NCBI GenBank assembly: GCA_016722445.1
Contig: JADKIZ010000002.1
Coordinates: 365,320-429,319, forward strand
DNA length: 64,000 nucleotides
DNA from: Flavobacteriales bacterium
GTDB taxonomy: Bacteria > Bacteroidota > Bacteroidia > Flavobacteriales_D > Sanyastnellaceae
Reading direction: 5' to 3'
In this document: in pieces, positions 37,520 to 47,568 of the stretch
How the letters are laid out: each line of letters begins with the position of its first letter
Numbering within the stretch: the stretch's first letter is position 1
The notes under the pieces: model-generated
What the model saw: the letters and a program-made list of their open reading frames with translations, nothing else
What the model was told of the DNA's origin: nothing
The model's database searches: none
Translations under genes and position numbers: made by a program

Positions 37520-37594
37520 TCACAGGGGTGTCCCAAAAATTGGGGCTGAGATTATACCCTTTGAACCTGGGCGGGTCATGCCGCCAAGGAAGAA
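37520..37594 (+). promoter_or_regulatory. TPP (thiamin pyrophosphate) riboswitch
   Basis: The conserved THI-element parts are present in order: ACAGGGGTG (37522 on), GGCTGAGATTATACCC (37544-37559), TTTGAACCTG (37560 on) and the closing GCGGGTCATGCCGCCAAGGAAG-like arm. The CTGAGA and GAACCTG blocks contact the pyrimidine part of TPP. It lies directly upstream of a TonB receptor gene, so high TPP should switch receptor expression off. Confidence 0.93.
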
Positions 37595-37600
37595 CAAAGT

Positions 37601-37636
37601 GGTAGCTGAACAACAGTCGGCTACCCTGGCCGGCTG
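37601..37636 (+). promoter_or_regulatory. Likely expression platform of the TPP riboswitch
   Basis: Two hairpins share bases and cannot form together: GGTAGC (37601-37606) with GCTACC (37620-37625), and CAGTCGGC (37614-37621) with GCCGGCTG (37629-37636, one wobble). There is no long T run. Control may be on translation from ATG 37657. Confidence 0.45.
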
Positions 37637-37656
37637 ACAAATTATTGTCATCCATC

Positions 37657-40152
37657 ATGAGAAAAATGATCATAGCGGGTTTTCTACTCGCGAATTTGTC
37701 TGCTATTTCACAAAAAGCATCCATTGTTGGTATTGCCATTGACTCCCTGAACAACCATGTTATGAAGGGTGCTGAGCTGGTACTACAACCCGGATATCAA
37801 ATTCAGTACACCGATTCGAATGGGTATTTTACCTTTTCCAATCTGTCAAACGGCAGTTATGAAATTTCCGGATCCCATCTTGGATGCATTGTGACCACAC
37901 AAAATATCACCATCATCGGACAGGAAATCATTCAGAAAAATGTAAATTTTGTTTGTCACGAAATCATCGACACCACCATTCCAATATTAAGCTCTGAGAC
38001 ACTCAGTGAAGTTATCATCGAAGCCACGAGGGCAACTTCCATTACACCGATGACATACAATGACCTGAGCAAACAATACATAGAGCATATCAATACATCG
38101 CAGGATATTCCACAGCTTCTGCGCTACACACCATCTCTTGTTGCAACCAGCGATGCGGGTAACGGTGTAGGATACACTGGACTGTGGATTCGTGGTAGTG
38201 ATCCTTCACGGATCAATGTCACCATCAATGGTATTCCTTTGAATGATCCAGAAAGTCAACAGGTCTTTTGGGTCAATACGCCAGACCTCGCTTCGAGTGC
38301 CAGTAACATTCAAATACAACGTGGTATAGGAACTAGCGCCAATGGCGCAGCATCTTTTGGAGGAAACATCAAAATAGAAACGCGTGACGTGCGAACTTCG
38401 CCATACGCAGAAATCAAAAACTCATTTGGTTCATTTAACACCATGAGAAATACAATCAATGTGGGCACTGGTTTGATTCATCAAAAATTTGTTTTTGAAG
38501 GACGTCTTTCCAGAATTGTCAGTGATGGATATATCGATAGAGCCACTTCTGATTTGAAATCTTACTTCCTTGAAGGAAATTATATGGATAGAAAAACAAC
38601 CATCAAAATGTCCATGTTCGGTGGAAGAGAAAAAACTTATCAATCGTGGAATGGCACACCTGTAAGCGTGCTTCAGAATAATCAAGACAGCATTTTTCAA
38701 TTTGCTGCACGAAACTACTTGGATGACGCTCAATTGAGTAATCTCCTGAATTCAGGTAGAACATACAATTTTTACGAGTATGAAAACCAGTCGGACAACT
38801 ACGGACAGGACCACTATCAATTGCACATCAGTCGCGAAATGACTTCTAACCTGCGTTTTAATTTATCAGGTCATTACACACATGGTGAAGGATACTATGA
38901 AGAGTTTAAGGCATTTCAAGATTACAACTCTTACGGACTCGATCACATTGTAACTGGAAATGACACCGTCACAACAACGGATCTGGTCAGAAAAAGGTGG
39001 TTGAAAAACGATTATTATGGGCTGGTGGCATCTCTCAATTATAGAAGAAATGCATTCGAAAGCTCACTCGGCGGAGCATTCAATGAATATATTGGAAATC
39101 ACTATGGAGAAATTATTTGGATGCAATTTGCAGGACCATATGAAAATAATTTAGAATACTACAGAGGAAGAAGCGTAAAACACGATGGAAATATTTATTG
39201 GAGAAACAGCTATTTGATTCAAAAAACTGGCATTGTATGCTGACGTACAATTCCGTTCTGTGGTGTATGCCACAAATGGCAACGACAACGATCTCAGGAA
39301 ATATGACATACAGGATCAATTGCTTTTCATCAATCCAAAAATTGGAGCCAAATACTTCTTGAATACAAATCAAATTTTTTACGCTTCAGTAGCCATGGGA
39401 TCTAAGGAACCCAACCGAAATGACTATGTAGATGCGCCAACAGGCAAAGAAGTGAAACACGAAGAAATGACAGATGCAGAATTCGGATATCAATACACTC
39501 ACCAATACTCAACATTTCTGCAAATGGCTACTATATGAATTACCAGAATCAACTTGTATTGACCGGTGAATTGAATGATGTTGGCGCCCCACTTCGTATG
39601 AATGTGGAAAAAAGTTTCAGACGCGGAATCGAACTACAAGCAGCAACATCATGGCGAAATAAAATCATCGCTCAGGCCAATATCACTTTAAGTCAAAATA
39701 AAATCAGTGCTTTTGATGAAACGATCTATGACTACACCAATGATATCACTGTAGCCCGGATTTTTAAACATGAAAATACAGACATCGCATTTTCACCTTC
39801 CATGATCGGTGGAGGCAGTATCGGTTATTTCATGACTGTAGGTAGAAGAAATCACGAATTGCGTTGTGATCTGTTCAGTAAGTATGTTGGCAAACAATAT
39901 TTGGACAACACCTCGAATGAATTGTTAACGATCGATCCGTATTTTATTCAAGACATCAAATTCGATGTGAAATTGTTGTCACATCATGGTTATAGTATGG
40001 AGCTTGCCTTTTTCATACACAACTTCCTCGATGTCCAATATTCATCGAATGGATATACGTACAGCTATTATTATGAAACACGAATAACAGAAAGGTTCTA
40101 CTATCCTCAAGCAGGGAGAAATTATTCAGTTAACCTCATTCTGAATTTCTGA
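37657..40152 (+). CDS. TonB-dependent receptor under TPP riboswitch control, probable thiamin transporter (frameshifted)
   Basis: The repaired receptor is about 830 residues. It has a signal peptide (MIIAGFLLANLSAISQ), a carboxypeptidase-regulatory-like domain, a plug (YTGLWIRGSDPSRINVTINGIPLNDPESQ) and a barrel ending in the outer-membrane signal NYSVNLILNF. The riboswitch indicates uptake of thiamin or a precursor. Two indels split it. An extra A in the A6 run at 39221-39226 breaks the frame after LIQK, and a missing T in the T3 run at 39515-39517 restores it before SANGYYMNYQ. The protein between them reads well in the other frame. The true start is ATG 37657, not TTG 37645. The 3' end overlaps the convergent EamA gene by 27 nt. 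Confidence 0.92.
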
Positions 40153-41067
40153 TTCCTGAGGCAATTCCACTTTTTCGGTTTTGCTCACCAGATACACACC
40201 TACAAAAATGAGTAACGTACATGCCACTTTCTGCCAGGTTATATCACCGGTGTAATTCACATCCAGAAACCATGAAAACAAAAAAGCAAATGAACCTGCT
40301 AGCACAGGCTGCAGATAGATATATGCACTAGCGGCTGTCGGACTAAGATAATTGACACCTATCATATTGAATAAATATGTCAGAAACGTTGTACAGATAA
40401 TGACATAGCCAACGCTGAACCATTGCCAATGATTCAATACTGACCAATCAATGGTTTGCAATCCAAGTCCTCCGAATGGCAACACCATGATCAATCCAAT
40501 CAGAAAAACCCATGATGTAATCATAAGTGGATGGTATTTTTTCATCAAAGGTTTAACCATCACGAGATAAAAACCCCATGAAATACTATTGATCAGAATG
40601 AACATGTCTCCTTTAAAACTGCTCATTCTGCTTTGATCAAGGGTGCTCATCCAAAGCAGAGCGATGGCTCCTATCATTCCAATGAATACGCCCACAATTT
40701 TTGTCCAGGTGATTTTCAGGTTGAACAACAGCGCACCTATCAGCATCACGATGATGGGATTACTTGTCATGATAATGCTGGCATTCGCAGGAGAAGTAAT
40801 GGAAAGTCCATTGAAAAAAAGCAATTGATTTGTGGCTACACCACATATTGCACAAAGTATAAATCTCCACCAATCCTTTGTCTCCGGAAGCCGCATATGC
40901 CGGATTGAAAAAAGCCAGAACAGCAAACAAGCACCAAGAACCCGCATTGTAATAAAACTATTGGGACCGATTGGCACTGGCATCACTGATTTCGCGATGA
41001 TATAATTCGCCCCATAGATCAATGCAGCGCCAAACAATGCGAAATGAGCTATTGCGGTTTTACTCAT
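40126..41067 (-). CDS. EamA/DMT-family inner-membrane transporter
   Basis: The 313-residue protein has ten predicted membrane helices in two EamA repeats, with the usual half-repeat features (NQLLFFNGLSITSPANASII and NMIGVNYLSPTAASAYIYLQP). Drug/metabolite transporters of this type usually export amino acids or other small metabolites, but the substrate cannot be told here. The start overlaps the upstream ArsC/Spx-like gene by 4 nt (ATGA), and it is the last gene of the minus-strand run from 46.8 kb. The C terminus overlaps the convergent receptor gene. Confidence 0.9.
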   Translation of the reverse strand: MSKTAIAHFALFGAALIYGANYIIAKSVMPVPIGPNSFITMRVLGACLLFWLFSIRHMRLPETKDWWRFILCAICGVATNQLLFFNGLSITSPANASIIMTSNPIIVMLIGALLFNLKITWTKIVGVFIGMIGAIALLWMSTLDQSRMSSFKGDMFILINSISWGFYLVMVKPLMKKYHPLMITSWVFLIGLIMVLPFGGLGLQTIDWSVLNHWQWFSVGYVIICTTFLTYLFNMIGVNYLSPTAASAYIYLQPVLAGSFAFLFSWFLDVNYTGDITWQKVACTLLIFVGVYLVSKTEKVELPQESEIQNEVN

Positions 41068-41417
41068 TCAAGAGACTCCTTCGCTGCCAAAACAATTTTT
41101 GGAGCATTGCCAACGAAGATTTGTTTTTCGTTGATCATGACTGGGCGCTTTAGAAAAGTATATTCTTCGAGAATAAGCCTTTTATAATCCTCTTCAGTAA
41201 GTTCAAGTTTATTTAATCCCATCGAACGAAATTTCAGCGCGACACGACTAAACAACGCTTCATAACTTCCGGCGAGTTTTTTCATTTGCTCCAATTGAGC
41301 TTTCGTAATCGGCTCCGTTTTGATTTCCTGCATCTCAAAGGATTTGATGCCCTTGCCCCACTCTTTCAAAATTCGTTGGTTGGTAGAGCAAGATGCTAAA
41401 TGGTAAATTTTCTTCAT
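41064..41417 (-). CDS. ArsC/Spx-like thioredoxin-fold protein
   Basis: The 117-residue protein (from ATG 41417) has the ArsC/Spx-type fold. Its N-terminal motif YHLASCSTNQRILKEW has a single Cys in place of the CxxC of Spx. KTEPITKAQLEQM follows, and it ends with FLKRPVMINEKQIFVGNAP, the cis-Pro region typical of these proteins. A single-Cys ArsC-type reductase or a general thiol-redox protein are both possible; arsenate is not specifically supported by its neighbours. It begins 3 nt after the uridine kinase stop and overlaps the EamA gene by 4 nt. Confidence 0.82.
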   Translation of the reverse strand: MKKIYHLASCSTNQRILKEWGKGIKSFEMQEIKTEPITKAQLEQMKKLAGSYEALFSRVALKFRSMGLNKLELTEEDYKRLILEEYTFLKRPVMINEKQIFVGNAPKIVLAAKESLE

Positions 41418-41419
41418 GA

Positions 41420-42049
41420 TCAAACTCTATTAAGGTGTTTGTTGATGGTATTTACCAGCGAAACCAAACCTTCACGGTAATGTTCATTGTTGTCCACGAT
41501 AAGATCGCATAAGGACATATATGGATCAAGATATTTTTCTTCTGCAGGGCGCACATGGTTAAACCACTGATACCTCACCTGATCTTCGGGAAAGCCTCGC
41601 TCTTTTCCATCACGGTCAATTCTACGCTTCAATCTTTCATCATGATGCACGTCCAGATATACCATGTAGTTTAATTGATGTCTGATTTCATGATAATGAA
41701 AGACGAATAGTCCTTCCATGATGATCACAGGTGCTGGATTCACCAACACCGTTTCAGGTTTCCATTCCGGATTATTGAAATTGTATTCCAGTTTCTCTAT
41801 GGTCTCACCTGAAATAAGTTTCATCATATCATCATGAAAATGCTGCCGATCAATGGATGTAGGCAGATCAAAATTCAATATTCCCTGATCGTCTGCGATC
41901 TGTTTTTCTTTTGGATGATAGTAATTATCCTGAGAAACGAGGGCGACTTCTTCAGGCGTGTAGTGATTCATCAGTTCACGCAAAAAACTGGTTTTACCTG
42001 AACCGCTTCCTCCGGCAATTCCGACGAGATAAGGTTGTGCTTGTTTCAA
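41420..42049 (-). CDS. udk: Uridine kinase
   Basis: Udk phosphorylates uridine and cytidine for pyrimidine salvage. The 209-residue protein has the P-loop GIAGGSGSGKTSF, the substrate region SQDNYYHPKEKQ, LNFDLPTSID, VIIMEGLFVF and the lid RRIDRDGKERG. The start is TTG at 42049, overlapping the VWA gene stop (TTGA), so translation is coupled. No ATG fits better. It lies in the seven-gene minus-strand run, and cdd elsewhere in the window serves the same salvage pathway. Confidence 0.92.
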   Translation of the reverse strand: MKQAQPYLVGIAGGSGSGKTSFLRELMNHYTPEEVALVSQDNYYHPKEKQIADDQGILNFDLPTSIDRQHFHDDMMKLISGETIEKLEYNFNNPEWKPETVLVNPAPVIIMEGLFVFHYHEIRHQLNYMVYLDVHHDERLKRRIDRDGKERGFPEDQVRYQWFNHVRPAEEKYLDPYMSLCDLIVDNNEHYREGLVSLVNTINKHLNRV

Positions 42050-43389
42050 CTGGCAGATCTTTTTTTCAATTCTTCGATGAGCAAATTAAGGTCTTCACGG
42101 GTATTCAACACAAGGAAAGATCCATGTCCCAATGTACAAACTTCAGAAAGTTTCAGTTCTGCAAATGAAACACATTGAATACCAACGATACTGGTCGTGA
42201 TATTTTTCCTTGCAGATCTTTTCACCAATTTATTGATATCGGCTTGATCCTGTGGCTGAAATACACCATCAGTCACTACCATCAATTGGTTGTTGCCACC
42301 TTTGATAAATGCTTTTCTGATCGCCTGATAGGACGCTGCAAAGCCTTTAGCTCCCGACGTCGAACCATCGGCATGAAGCTCATTGACAATCGCCATAATC
42401 CTCGCATTTTGATCGCCAGAAGTCGTAGGCAATAAAACCTTTGCCTCATCAGCGTAACTGATCAAAGTAATTTTATCCTGTGGCCTCAATGCTGTAACAA
42501 GTTGTTTCAGTGCAAGCTTCATCAATTCCAACTTATCATCTTTGGCCATACTTGATGAGACGTCCAGTAATAAAACCACATTGTTTGGACGAAACCGATC
42601 GGAAGGCAATAGTTCATCTTTCGAAGTAAGTGAATCATTTGTAATTACCAGGATTGGTTTCTCTTCTTCCACAGTAGCTATTGGAACCAGCAGTGTATCC
42701 GATTTTGCCGACGGCTTTTCCTTTTTCTTCAACCGAATGATCACCCTCGAATGACTATGATTGATGTACCCGACATATTCTCCTGATAAATAATCAGGAT
42801 GAGATGCAATGACTTGATAATATCCAATCGGAATACTGTTGGACACCTTCCCGTCCCCCATCGTTTTCAAACGAAGACGAGTGAGATGTTCTTCATGAAT
42901 CTCAACACTAGCCGCAGATATTCCCACACCTGTCGCATCATCCACCACCTCAACCATGAACATATTATCCGCACAACAATCCGCTGCAAGTCTTGAAAAA
43001 TCCGGACATGGAATATGGTCCTGAGGATTCAAATAAGCCACTTCCGCATACACAGGCAGAATGATTGGCTCCTCCATCGAGGCAAAATAGAGTTCAATTT
43101 TTTCATTGTAAACTGCCTTTTCACGGGGTTGAAATTTCACCCTCATCACAATCGAACTATCTGGCATCAAAGTTTTGGAAGTAAAAAGCACTTGATACTC
43201 GTGTGAGAATTGATGGGTCAGCAGATAATCCTTCTTGCCTGATTTGTTTTTGATGTGAACATCTATCACCCACTCAGTTGATGGGCCAGTAGTGCCGAAA
43301 TTCAACTTTGCAGGAATGATTTCAATTTGTGCCGACATGAAGGACGACAGCAACAAAAAAAAATTGAATATGACTAATTTCAATATCAT
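42046..43389 (-). CDS. Exported von Willebrand factor A domain protein
   Basis: The 447-residue protein has a signal peptide (MILKLVIFNFFLLLSSFMSAQ) and an N-terminal DUF1573/ASH-like beta domain (about 22-125). A short Cys-containing middle (PDFSRLAADCCADN) and a carboxypeptidase-like beta module follow. A C-terminal VWA domain (about 265-440) has a complete metal-ion-dependent adhesion site: DVSSSM, the Thr in DGSTSGAKG and the Asp in VVTDGVF. It probably binds protein partners at the cell envelope. The 4-nt overlaps with the GH3 gene upstream and udk downstream suggest coupled translation, but the functional link is unclear. Confidence 0.85.
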   Translation of the reverse strand: MILKLVIFNFFLLLSSFMSAQIEIIPAKLNFGTTGPSTEWVIDVHIKNKSGKKDYLLTHQFSHEYQVLFTSKTLMPDSSIVMRVKFQPREKAVYNEKIELYFASMEEPIILPVYAEVAYLNPQDHIPCPDFSRLAADCCADNMFMVEVVDDATGVGISAASVEIHEEHLTRLRLKTMGDGKVSNSIPIGYYQVIASHPDYLSGEYVGYINHSHSRVIIRLKKKEKPSAKSDTLLVPIATVEEEKPILVITNDSLTSKDELLPSDRFRPNNVVLLLDVSSSMAKDDKLELMKLALKQLVTALRPQDKITLISYADEAKVLLPTTSGDQNARIMAIVNELHADGSTSGAKGFAASYQAIRKAFIKGGNNQLMVVTDGVFQPQDQADINKLVKRSARKNITTSIVGIQCVSFAELKLSEVCTLGHGSFLVLNTREDLNLLIEELKKRSAS

Positions 43390-44891
43390 TCCGCAATCAT
43401 CCCGCCGACAAGTGATTCGGCAATTTTCCGATCGTTGGCCAATCTCGGTACTTTATTCTGACCGCCCAGTTTACCATTCGCCTTCATATATGCATTGAAC
43501 GTTCCCGGTTTCACAAAACGCACCACTGCAGGTTTCAAAACATGACCAGTTATCAGATCTTTATAGTAAACATTTTGTTCCTGCAACTTATTGTCCAATA
43601 TGGACGCAAAGGTTTTTTTATCGTCTGGCAATTGATCTGTTTCAACAAACCACTCATGATAGGGCAGTCCATCATTCGGATTTACCTGAGGCGCCACATG
43701 AAATTCAGAGATGTGTATGCCTTGTGATGTGCAGGCAACCCGCATGGCCGACTCTACTTCTTCGGCTATGACATGTTCACCAAATGCACTGGTGTAATGC
43801 TTAATCCTTCCAGTGACTTTAATTCGAGGTGGAGAGAGGGAAACGAACCGAACAGTATCGCCAATCAGATAACTCCAGAGTCCTGCATTGGTCGATAATA
43901 TAATTGCATAATTGACACCAGTTCGAACCTCTCCAATGGTGAGTCGTTTCGCTCCTATTTGATTCAATTGATCCGCTTCAACAAATTCGAAAAAAATTCC
44001 TGAATTCACATTCAACAATAATCCATCACTTTCACGCGAATCCTGGTATGCAATAAAACCTTCGCTCGCAGGATATAATTCAATTGATGGAATATCTGCT
44101 CCAATCAATTCTTTGAACTTCATTCGATAGGGTTCAAAATTTACTCCTCCATAAACAAACAAATTGAAATCCGGAAAAATCTCTCGGATATTTTGCTTCC
44201 CAGTTTTCTTCAACAAGATTTCAAAATACATCTGAACCCAATTCGGTATTCCACTGATGAGTGACATTGGTTGACCAATGGTTTCATCTGCTATGACATT
44301 CACTTTTGTTTCCCAATCTTCAATGCAATTCGTAGCATAAGATGGCATCCTATTGCGTTGCAAGTATGAAGGCACATGATTGGCTACAATGCCTGATAGT
44401 CTTCCATATGGAATTCCTGAAGGCAGGTGAGACAATTCAGGACTTCCCTGCAAAAAAATCATTTTGCCATCCACAAATGCAGATTGATTTGTTTCGCCGA
44501 TATAACAAAGCAAGGCATTACGCGCACTGTTGATGTGATTGGGCAAGGATTCCCTCGTAAGCGGAATATATTTTGTTCCCGACGTTGTTCCACTGGTCTT
44601 ACAGAAATAGAGTGGCTTGCCTTTCCACAACACATCACTTTCACCCTGCTTCCAACGGTCGATATACGACTCAAATGCTTCGTATTCCCTTATCTGTACA
44701 GCTGAAACAAATTCTTGATGCGTTTCAATATCCTGAAATGAATGATCTCTTCCAAAAGCGGTTTGCCTGGCATCGCAAATCAAAGTGTGGAAAACGTTCT
44801 GCTGACATTTAACAGCATCCACGGATTCCCTCCTGATTTTTTTAAGTACCTGGCGAGCCAATATTTTCGATGCCCATGACTTAGCTGACAT
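43386..44891 (-). CDS. GH3-family acyl-adenylate-forming protein
   Basis: The 501-residue protein belongs to the GH3 family, best known in plants for joining amino acids to jasmonate or auxin through an acyl-adenylate. The ATP-binding motif FCKTSGTTSGTKYIPLTRE, YPASEGFIAYQD and the later TNAGLWSYLIGDTVRF are characteristic. Bacterial members are widespread in Bacteroidota but their substrates are largely unknown. It has no signal peptide and should be cytoplasmic. It lies 5 nt after a T9SS cargo gene and overlaps the VWA gene by 4 nt. Confidence 0.88.
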   Translation of the reverse strand: MSAKSWASKILARQVLKKIRRESVDAVKCQQNVFHTLICDARQTAFGRDHSFQDIETHQEFVSAVQIREYEAFESYIDRWKQGESDVLWKGKPLYFCKTSGTTSGTKYIPLTRESLPNHINSARNALLCYIGETNQSAFVDGKMIFLQGSPELSHLPSGIPYGRLSGIVANHVPSYLQRNRMPSYATNCIEDWETKVNVIADETIGQPMSLISGIPNWVQMYFEILLKKTGKQNIREIFPDFNLFVYGGVNFEPYRMKFKELIGADIPSIELYPASEGFIAYQDSRESDGLLLNVNSGIFFEFVEADQLNQIGAKRLTIGEVRTGVNYAIILSTNAGLWSYLIGDTVRFVSLSPPRIKVTGRIKHYTSAFGEHVIAEEVESAMRVACTSQGIHISEFHVAPQVNPNDGLPYHEWFVETDQLPDDKKTFASILDNKLQEQNVYYKDLITGHVLKPAVVRFVKPGTFNAYMKANGKLGGQNKVPRLANDRKIAESLVGGMIAE

Positions 44892-44896
44892 ATCAA

Positions 44897-46771
44897 TTAT
44901 TTCCTGATCACGGTTTGATGATATCTATTCAAACCAACTTCTGCAGTGATTTGATATACGCCCGTTGCCACATCACTTAAATCTAATGTCGCATAACGAG
45001 ATTGGTTATTGCTCAAGTTTTCCGACATGATTATTCTACCAGTCTGATCTGTCATTTTTAATGTGATTCGATCATGAGGAAACGCAGCAAGATCAATGAA
45101 CAACTCATTGTCCGCCGGATTAGGAAATACAGGCAACGTTTTCAAATCAGAAACCTCTTCTTTCACATCGTTATAAAATCCAAAATTCATCCTAACCATC
45201 GGAATACGATCAATGGTATACCAATCCGTTCCATTAAATCTCACATACGACGTGTATTCATAAGTATCGCCACTCAACGCACATACAAACAATGAAGTTC
45301 CATCGTCACAACCTACACTAACGAAATAAGCGGTACCAGATTCCACAGCAACAGGAGTGGAAAAAATCAGATTAGTCATGATTTGTTCACCGCCATCATT
45401 AATCATTTCTTGCGTAATTTCAATTGGATTTGTTGTTGCAATCAATGTAGCATTCAATGATTCACTGATGTCAAAGCTGTACAATTTGCCATAAATCGTG
45501 GCCGGAGTTGAGGAGCCAATACCAACTCCAACACTCAATGAATGAACACTCAAATTGTCCGCGGTAACAAGAAATACATTTCCGATTTCGTACGGTTGTG
45601 ATTCAAGATCTGGGGTGGCGATATACACCGCATTGGTGAAATAATGATCGCGTGCATATTGAACATCATTGATATTAAAATAAGCAGTATCCTGATTGTT
45701 CGACGGTTGGTCATCGGCAAATTGCTGACTGGTTTCAAAGGCAATTCTGTAGTTGTCCAAAACTGCTGGCATCTGAAAACTACCAGCGCGTAATTCAAAC
45801 TGTGAAGCCATAGGGATAAGGAATCCTTCATCGCTTTGTCCACTGTGAATCACATTATCATTGAAGTCGAGCACCTTCACATTCAATCGACTGTCGCTTT
45901 GCGACACCACACCACGATTTTCTACCATCGACGAAAACTTGAGCAATGGAGACATCTCATCAGGGTATTTGCTGTATTCCATGAATTCAAATCCTGTTGG
46001 ATGCGAAAGATCACTCAAATCGAAATCACCGTAGTTGATTGAATTCATCGCCAAATCATTGGCAAAAGCATCAATAATCTGAATATCATCCAACATCCAG
46101 AAATAATACAAACCATCGAATACAAATCGAATTCTGACATCTGATTGTCCTCCTGCATATAAACTCAACTGCACGAAAACTTCATCATCAGATGATGTTG
46201 GGTTCGGAGTATCAGGATTAACATACACCGACCACCATTCTCCGCCCGCCACACTCACTTCAACACGTGTCTGTCCAGAATACATTTTTTGGTATTGATG
46301 AAAGACCAATGCAACTCCAGTATTAGCGGATAAATCAATAGATGGTGTGGTGAGCGTTGCTACGTGTGGGCCTGGTGCAGGCCCGGTTCCGAAATTTTCA
46401 GGGGTACAAGGATTTGATGGGTTATCCCACCAGTTCGAATCAAAAATGACGAATCCTCCAGGTGCAGACGGGCTGATGATCGGATCGCCCAAAACGCCTG
46501 CCGGCAAACATGAACCGCGAGTACCTACTTCAGAATTTGGATTAGTGGCCGGTCCCCGATATTCCCAGGTAGCTATACCACCAGCATCGGTATTAATCCA
46601 TCCGGCTGGTATGCCATTCGAAAAATCTTCTACCCATATCACTTCACGCTCACCTGATGTCGTTCCATGATGATTCTGCAGATCAACAATTCTTCCGGGA
46701 GCATCGGTCAGCTGAAATTGCGACCAGACCAGGGAAGGTAAACACAAGAGTAAAATCAATGTCTTTTTCAT
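44897..46771 (-). CDS. T9SS-exported protein with an N-terminal jelly-roll-like domain
   Basis: The 624-residue protein has a signal peptide (MKKTLILLLCLPSLVWSQF). An N-terminal beta-sandwich of about 200 residues (WVEDFSNGIPAGWINTDAGG, then YYFWMLDDIQI) resembles MAM/choice-of-anchor domains. The middle resembles a fibronectin or CARDB-like region. A T9SS type-A sorting domain (LPVFPNPADNELFIDL, GVYQITAEVG) ends it. It is thus a third PorU substrate candidate in the window. No catalytic residues were recognised. It is followed after 5 nt by the GH3 gene and preceded by the phosphopantetheinyl transferase gene. Confidence 0.9.
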   Translation of the reverse strand: MKKTLILLLCLPSLVWSQFQLTDAPGRIVDLQNHHGTTSGEREVIWVEDFSNGIPAGWINTDAGGIATWEYRGPATNPNSEVGTRGSCLPAGVLGDPIISPSAPGGFVIFDSNWWDNPSNPCTPENFGTGPAPGPHVATLTTPSIDLSANTGVALVFHQYQKMYSGQTRVEVSVAGGEWWSVYVNPDTPNPTSSDDEVFVQLSLYAGGQSDVRIRFVFDGLYYFWMLDDIQIIDAFANDLAMNSINYGDFDLSDLSHPTGFEFMEYSKYPDEMSPLLKFSSMVENRGVVSQSDSRLNVKVLDFNDNVIHSGQSDEGFLIPMASQFELRAGSFQMPAVLDNYRIAFETSQQFADDQPSNNQDTAYFNINDVQYARDHYFTNAVYIATPDLESQPYEIGNVFLVTADNLSVHSLSVGVGIGSSTPATIYGKLYSFDISESLNATLIATTNPIEITQEMINDGGEQIMTNLIFSTPVAVESGTAYFVSVGCDDGTSLFVCALSGDTYEYTSYVRFNGTDWYTIDRIPMVRMNFGFYNDVKEEVSDLKTLPVFPNPADNELFIDLAAFPHDRITLKMTDQTGRIIMSENLSNNQSRYATLDLSDVATGVYQITAEVGLNRYHQTVIRK

Positions 46772-46795
46772 GGTTGTATTTTTGAGAAGTCTCTT

Positions 46796-47440
46796 CTAAT
46801 TCATCATTCGTTGCATATAGCTTTGCGTATATAGGACGTGGTATCCATTCATGAAGACATGGCCAATTTCAAATGAGAAATTTCCATGCTCTCCTTGATA
46901 TTCGGCAAAAATCAAATCATCTGTAATATTAAAAGTTTTCACCGCGATATCTTCTGAAAACGTGACACGTTCACCAAAAAACTTGAATATAGCCTCTTTC
47001 ACCGACCAAATAATGGTGAAATAGGTGTGTTTGTCGGGAGACTTTTGAGCATCTTCAATTTCCAGTTCATTGCTGAATTTCCTGAAAATCTTTAATATGG
47101 TGGGATGAAGATTTTGCATGTCTAATCCAACCGGTGCACTGCCCAAAATCAACCCTGCAAAATCATCACAATGCGAAATAGAAATATGCTGGCCATTCCC
47201 AATCACAGGTTTTCCATTCGGGAGATTCCGCAATACAGATCCGCTTGCAAACCTGGCAAGGAGAAGTCTTGCAGCAAGCCACTCCCGCTGTCGTTTTTCC
47301 AATACAATACCCCGCAAGGCATTGCGCGCACCTTCTGGGTCGGGCATAAGTGCGATCAGATCCTCTGTGGATTCTGAAAGATGCCAGATCACCAATAGTT
47401 GGTGATTATTCTTGATTGGCAATTGAACGGATAGCGGCAT
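46796..47440 (-). CDS. 4'-phosphopantetheinyl transferase superfamily protein (Sfp type)
   Basis: The 214-residue enzyme transfers the phosphopantetheine arm of coenzyme A to carrier proteins. Motifs fit the Sfp/Lys5 type: NGKPVIG, ISISHCDDF, VGLDMQ with the Mg-binding Asp, and WSVKEAIFKFFG with the catalytic Glu and Lys. It could activate acyl carrier protein if no AcpS is present, or another carrier. There is no polyketide or peptide synthase nearby. The gene starts at ATG 47440 and heads the minus-strand run down to 40.1 kb, with a 24-nt gap to the next gene. Confidence 0.9.
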   Translation of the reverse strand: MPLSVQLPIKNNHQLLVIWHLSESTEDLIALMPDPEGARNALRGIVLEKRQREWLAARLLLARFASGSVLRNLPNGKPVIGNGQHISISHCDDFAGLILGSAPVGLDMQNLHPTILKIFRKFSNELEIEDAQKSPDKHTYFTIIWSVKEAIFKFFGERVTFSEDIAVKTFNITDDLIFAEYQGEHGNFSFEIGHVFMNGYHVLYTQSYMQRMMN

Positions 47441-47493
47441 TTTGTGTTTTATAACCTGAAAATGGAGACTACAAACCTAAACATGACAAATTG

Positions 47494-47526
47494 TTTGCAT
47501 TACAGGCAAGTTGGATTGTATTTTCG
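47494..47526 (+). promoter_or_regulatory. Promoter of ahcY
   Basis: TTTG (47494-47497), a 21-nt spacer and TATTTTCG (47519-47526) match the two-part Bacteroidota promoter with the TTyG variant. The ATG is 43 nt further on. Confidence 0.5.
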
Positions 47527-47568
47527 CGCCTCGTTTTCAGCAACTTAAAAAAACATAAGTACATTAAA

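Noticed and set aside
39221..39517. Phase variation or programmed frameshifting of the thiamin-type receptor
   Set aside because: The runs are only 3-6 bases and two opposite shifts would be needed; the same kind of break is present in housekeeping genes of the window.
41064..41417. Arsenic resistance gene
   Set aside because: ArsC-like fold only; no arsR, arsB or acr3 gene is near, and the motif differs from classical ArsC.
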